The notes below the pieces were generated by a model. That model was not told the DNA's origin, did no database searches, and saw nothing but the letters and a program-made list of their open reading frames with translations. A stretch of DNA of 64,000 nucleotides from Saururus chinensis (Eukaryota > Streptophyta > Magnoliopsida > Piperales > Saururaceae). The position numbers were made by a program, and so were the translations under genes. Location: assembly GCA_035235625.1 (NCBI GenBank), contig CP141140.1, positions 7,770,685-7,834,684 of the forward strand, given 5' to 3'. Position 1 is the stretch's first letter, and every line of letters starts with the position of its first letter. Below, one piece after another: positions 62,752 to 64,000 of the stretch.

Positions 62752-63660
62752 GGTTGGGACCAGTTCATGGAGTTAACGGGGCCCTGACATAGAATTTGAC
62801 CTTGGTTAATGAACCAAGGGTGATTTTGAGACGTTCTTTGAGTCATAGCTCAGTGGATGAGCTATTTATTGGGTCGATTCATAAGGTGAAGAGGACCCAA
62901 ATGGATGAGCAAATACTTAACTGGATGAAAATAATCTAGTCTAAGTTTCAGATGTTTAGGGGAGTCAATGGTCATAAAGACCTAAGGTTTCTATGGATTC
63001 ATTAGTAATGTCTTATAAGACATTTTCTCCCAGCGTTGGGAAGGTGGAGATTGCAATATGCTTCTTCATCACTACGAATGTTTGGGTATTGACCAGAGGG
63101 TCTTTACCGTGGGTCTCCCGCAGGTCTTCCCAGGACTATTTAGTACGTACGAAAAACGGAGTTACATGAGCATCATGGAAGGCTTGTGTTTCTTGTCAAT
63201 CTGTGTCCATAAGCATAGTTGGGATCCTCTTCTCCAGATTCGTGGCAGGCTATTGAGAGCCTTGGAGATTTGGATCAAGCTGTTGTTAAGCAGTCTACTC
63301 CAAGGTTGGAGTACTTTGTTTCAGGATTTCTCGAGGGGCGAGTTATCTCTGAGTTACAGATTTGATAGTATTAATTGTCGAATAAGAGATATGAGATAAT
63401 TAATGTCATTGTTTGATATTGCTTGTTAATTAGACAAGTAGAACGATTAAATGACTTACTAAAATGTAGGTTAAATATACTTAAGCATTGCATGTGTGGT
63501 GCTATGCTTATTAGGATAGAGTAGTTTCTAGGTAGAACTACGTCTGGATCTGATCTTGTTGGAAACATTGGAGATGTTGTCTGATGAGTACGTAGGCAAC
63601 TAACATCGGGTGATGTTGGCCCTATCCGAAAAATATTAATAAAACCTTTTGTCCTTTGGA

Positions 63661-64000
63661 AGCTCTTCTCCTGAAGGCGGAGATGCTCCATTGTGGTTGT
63701 GGTTGTTGTTTGGTTTGCTTTGTTGTAGGTTTTCCAAGCGACAATGAGTAAGACCAAGATTGACGCGTATAGAAGAAGTTTCTGCGTTTCTACAACTTTG
63801 ATACGTAAGTGTACCTTTAGCGTGAGGGTCAACTTGTTATTTATTTTCAGACAGATAACGAACTTGTACTTAGATGGATGAGCTGTTCTTTATGAATTTT
63901 TAAACGCATAATAATATTATACGATTTAATATTTGTATTTGTGAACCCCTGTTATCATGACGTGGATATTTAATCGAATGGTTTGTTTTGTGTTTAAAGA
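63661..64000. other. Window end, nothing recognised
   Basis: AT-rich DNA with GTTGTGGTTGTTG-type sequence near 63695. A 153-codon frame on the minus strand (63371-63832) overlaps the LTR module and has no recognisable domain. Confidence 0.35.

Larger units (their letters stand above)
60119..63660 (+). mobile_element. Large LTR-family element, plus orientation
   Basis: The start TGTAACGTCCAAAAA, the following 'gaataacttgatcatcagtt', 'agagcttcgaaactccacc' and 'gatacgaccgttcga' resemble the two LTR copies near 48.1 and 48.6 kb and known long plant LTR starts (TGTAACnCC). A TATAAAAA box lies at 60498-60505 in 'gcatataaaaaggcg'. Near the far end (63515-63645) the module 'ggtagaactacgtctgg', 'gagatgttgtctgatgag', 'aggcaactaaca' is present. 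No gag or pol is recognised. Small frames at 60540-60800 and 63058-63399 have no known domain. Confidence 0.5.

Overview
The window is plant nuclear DNA: AT-rich, gene-poor and crowded with transposon remnants, with spliced genes that carry canonical GT-AG introns. The gene families (a plant serine carboxypeptidase-like enzyme, 8-cysteine defensin-like peptides) and the transposon families (CACTA elements with CACTACAAC ends, Stowaway MITEs, MULEs, Ty3/gypsy and large non-coding LTRs) fit a flowering plant, probably a eudicot; the species cannot be fixed from this sequence.

Three genes look intact. Two are paralogous two-exon defensin-like peptide genes on the minus strand (3411-3790 and 35856-36610), about 32 kb apart, with the same cysteine spacing and the same phase-1 intron after the signal peptide. 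The third is an eight-exon serine carboxypeptidase-like (SCPL) gene on the plus strand (51907-56798; 486 predicted residues) with a complete Ser-Asp-His triad. A possible 5' fragment of another gene lies at 50850-51329.

Region by region: 0-3 kb holds scattered repeats and the end of a decayed Ty3/gypsy pol gene. 3.4-4.3 kb is defensin-like gene 1 with a GC-rich block where its promoter should be. 6.7-7.7 kb is a MULE transposase N-terminal remnant. 9.3-13.3 kb is tandemly repeated non-coding DNA with Stowaway MITEs. 13.3-18.7 kb holds two non-autonomous CACTA elements with arrays of short inverted repeats and very long polypyrimidine/polypurine tracts. 19.2-27.8 kb is a degenerate head-to-tail array of about 2 kb units, four of which carry the same fragment of an SCPL last exon. 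27.8-29.8 kb is a decayed transposon-type Ulp1 protease gene. 30-35 kb contains hairpins, a 177-bp tandem repeat and a MULE-type MITE with a 9-bp target duplication. 35.9-36.9 kb is defensin-like gene 2 with its own TATA box and 5'-UTR intron. 37.3-40.4 kb is a 3-kb near-palindrome. 41.3-43.5 kb is a CACTA-like hairpin region. 43.6-50 kb consists of large LTR-like elements, two of one family head to head. 50.8-57.5 kb contains the SCPL gene. 59.2-60.1 kb is a MULE remnant followed by the start of a plant-mobile-domain gene that is cut by an LTR, whose family fills most of the remainder.

The genes do not form an operon or pathway. The only link between genes and repeats is that the repeat array at 19-28 kb has captured and multiplied a piece of SCPL coding sequence. 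No decisive evidence of a wholly new system was found; the most unusual structures are that array, the 3-kb palindrome, the CACTA pair with its paralogous empty site, and the altered 5' region of defensin-like gene 1.
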